Shown here in pieces: positions 63,942 through 64,000 of a DNA stretch of 64,000 bases. The stretch covers positions 1,984,001-2,048,000 of the forward strand of contig JAJKFH010000115.1 of assembly GCA_023333565.1 (NCBI GenBank), read 5' to 3'. Origin of the DNA: Puffinus mauretanicus. Lineage: Eukaryota; Chordata; Aves; Procellariiformes; Procellariidae. How positions within the stretch are numbered: position 1 is the first letter of the stretch; every line of letters begins with the position of its first letter. A model generated the notes under the pieces. It did not search any database, was not told the DNA's origin, and saw only the letters and a program-made list of their open reading frames with translations. The position numbers and the translations under genes are program-made.

Positions 63942-64000
63942 TGTCGTGGTTTAACCTGGCAGGCAGCCAAATACCACGCAGCCGCTCATTCACTCCCCCC
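63942..64000 (-). mobile_element. ERVL-type LTR, cut by the window end
   Basis: Starts TGTCGTGGTTTAACCTGGCAGG and matches the first bases of the minus-strand LTR at 21892 almost exactly. On its own strand this is the 3' end of the LTR (...AACCACGACA). The rest lies beyond the window, so solo or proviral status is unknown. Confidence 0.88.

Noticed and set aside
63682..63993. 103-codon Arg/Pro-rich minus-strand frame
   Set aside because: It runs across the edge of an LTR and a GC-rich block, so it is composition-driven.
1..64000. A new defence or other multi-gene system, CRISPR array, tRNA or rRNA genes
   Set aside because: I looked for regularly spaced repeats, cloverleaf-like segments and clusters of conserved frames and saw none; all long frames belong to CR1 or ERVL elements or their antisense.

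Overview
The window is vertebrate, almost certainly avian, nuclear DNA. It is AT-rich and gene-poor. Its recognisable content is a graveyard of retroelements typical of birds: CR1 LINEs with the (ATTCTATG)-type 3' tail, and a class III (ERV-L-like) endogenous retrovirus family whose LTRs carry a TGACGTCA/TATA promoter and a late ATTAAA signal. I found no host protein-coding gene, tRNA, rRNA or CRISPR array that I can support; one weak 105-codon reading frame (48020-48337, minus) is listed at low confidence.

Layout. 1-7547: AT-rich DNA with simple repeats and one CR1 tail scrap. 7548-9945: a 2.4 kb CR1 on the minus strand (CR1-A). 14509-15048: a solo ERVL LTR with a perfect 5-bp target duplication. 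15970-17117: CR1-B (plus). About 18440-21891: a very old, degenerate minus-strand CR1 of the ancestral amniote type, interrupted by a candidate LTR (19292-19673) and then by an ERVL provirus (copy 1, minus, 21892-27017) that has lost its 5' LTR and carries an inverted piece of gag. 27018-34562: AT-rich DNA with a T/G-rich tract containing a G-quadruplex motif. 34568-35153: a second solo LTR with a perfect 5-bp duplication. 35159-49043: 14 kb with no recognisable gene. 49049-55638: a complete ERVL provirus (copy 2, plus) with two LTRs, leader, gag, protease, RT, RNase H and integrase, but no env and no dUTPase. 56725-57301: a CpG-rich LTR-like element (minus). 60245-61819 and 62246-63183: two more plus-strand CR1 fragments. 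63735-64000: a GC-rich block followed by the first 59 bases of another minus-strand LTR cut by the window edge.

How the parts relate. The two ERVL copies lie in opposite orientation about 28 kb apart. They share nonsense codons and frame offsets in pol, which suggests that the lineage was already defective when it spread and was mobilised in trans. Over roughly 1.2 kb (RT to RNase H) they are almost identical, far more alike than the two LTRs of copy 2 are to each other; gene conversion between the inverted copies is the simplest reading, and assembly error is the main alternative. All alignments and identity estimates were made by eye.
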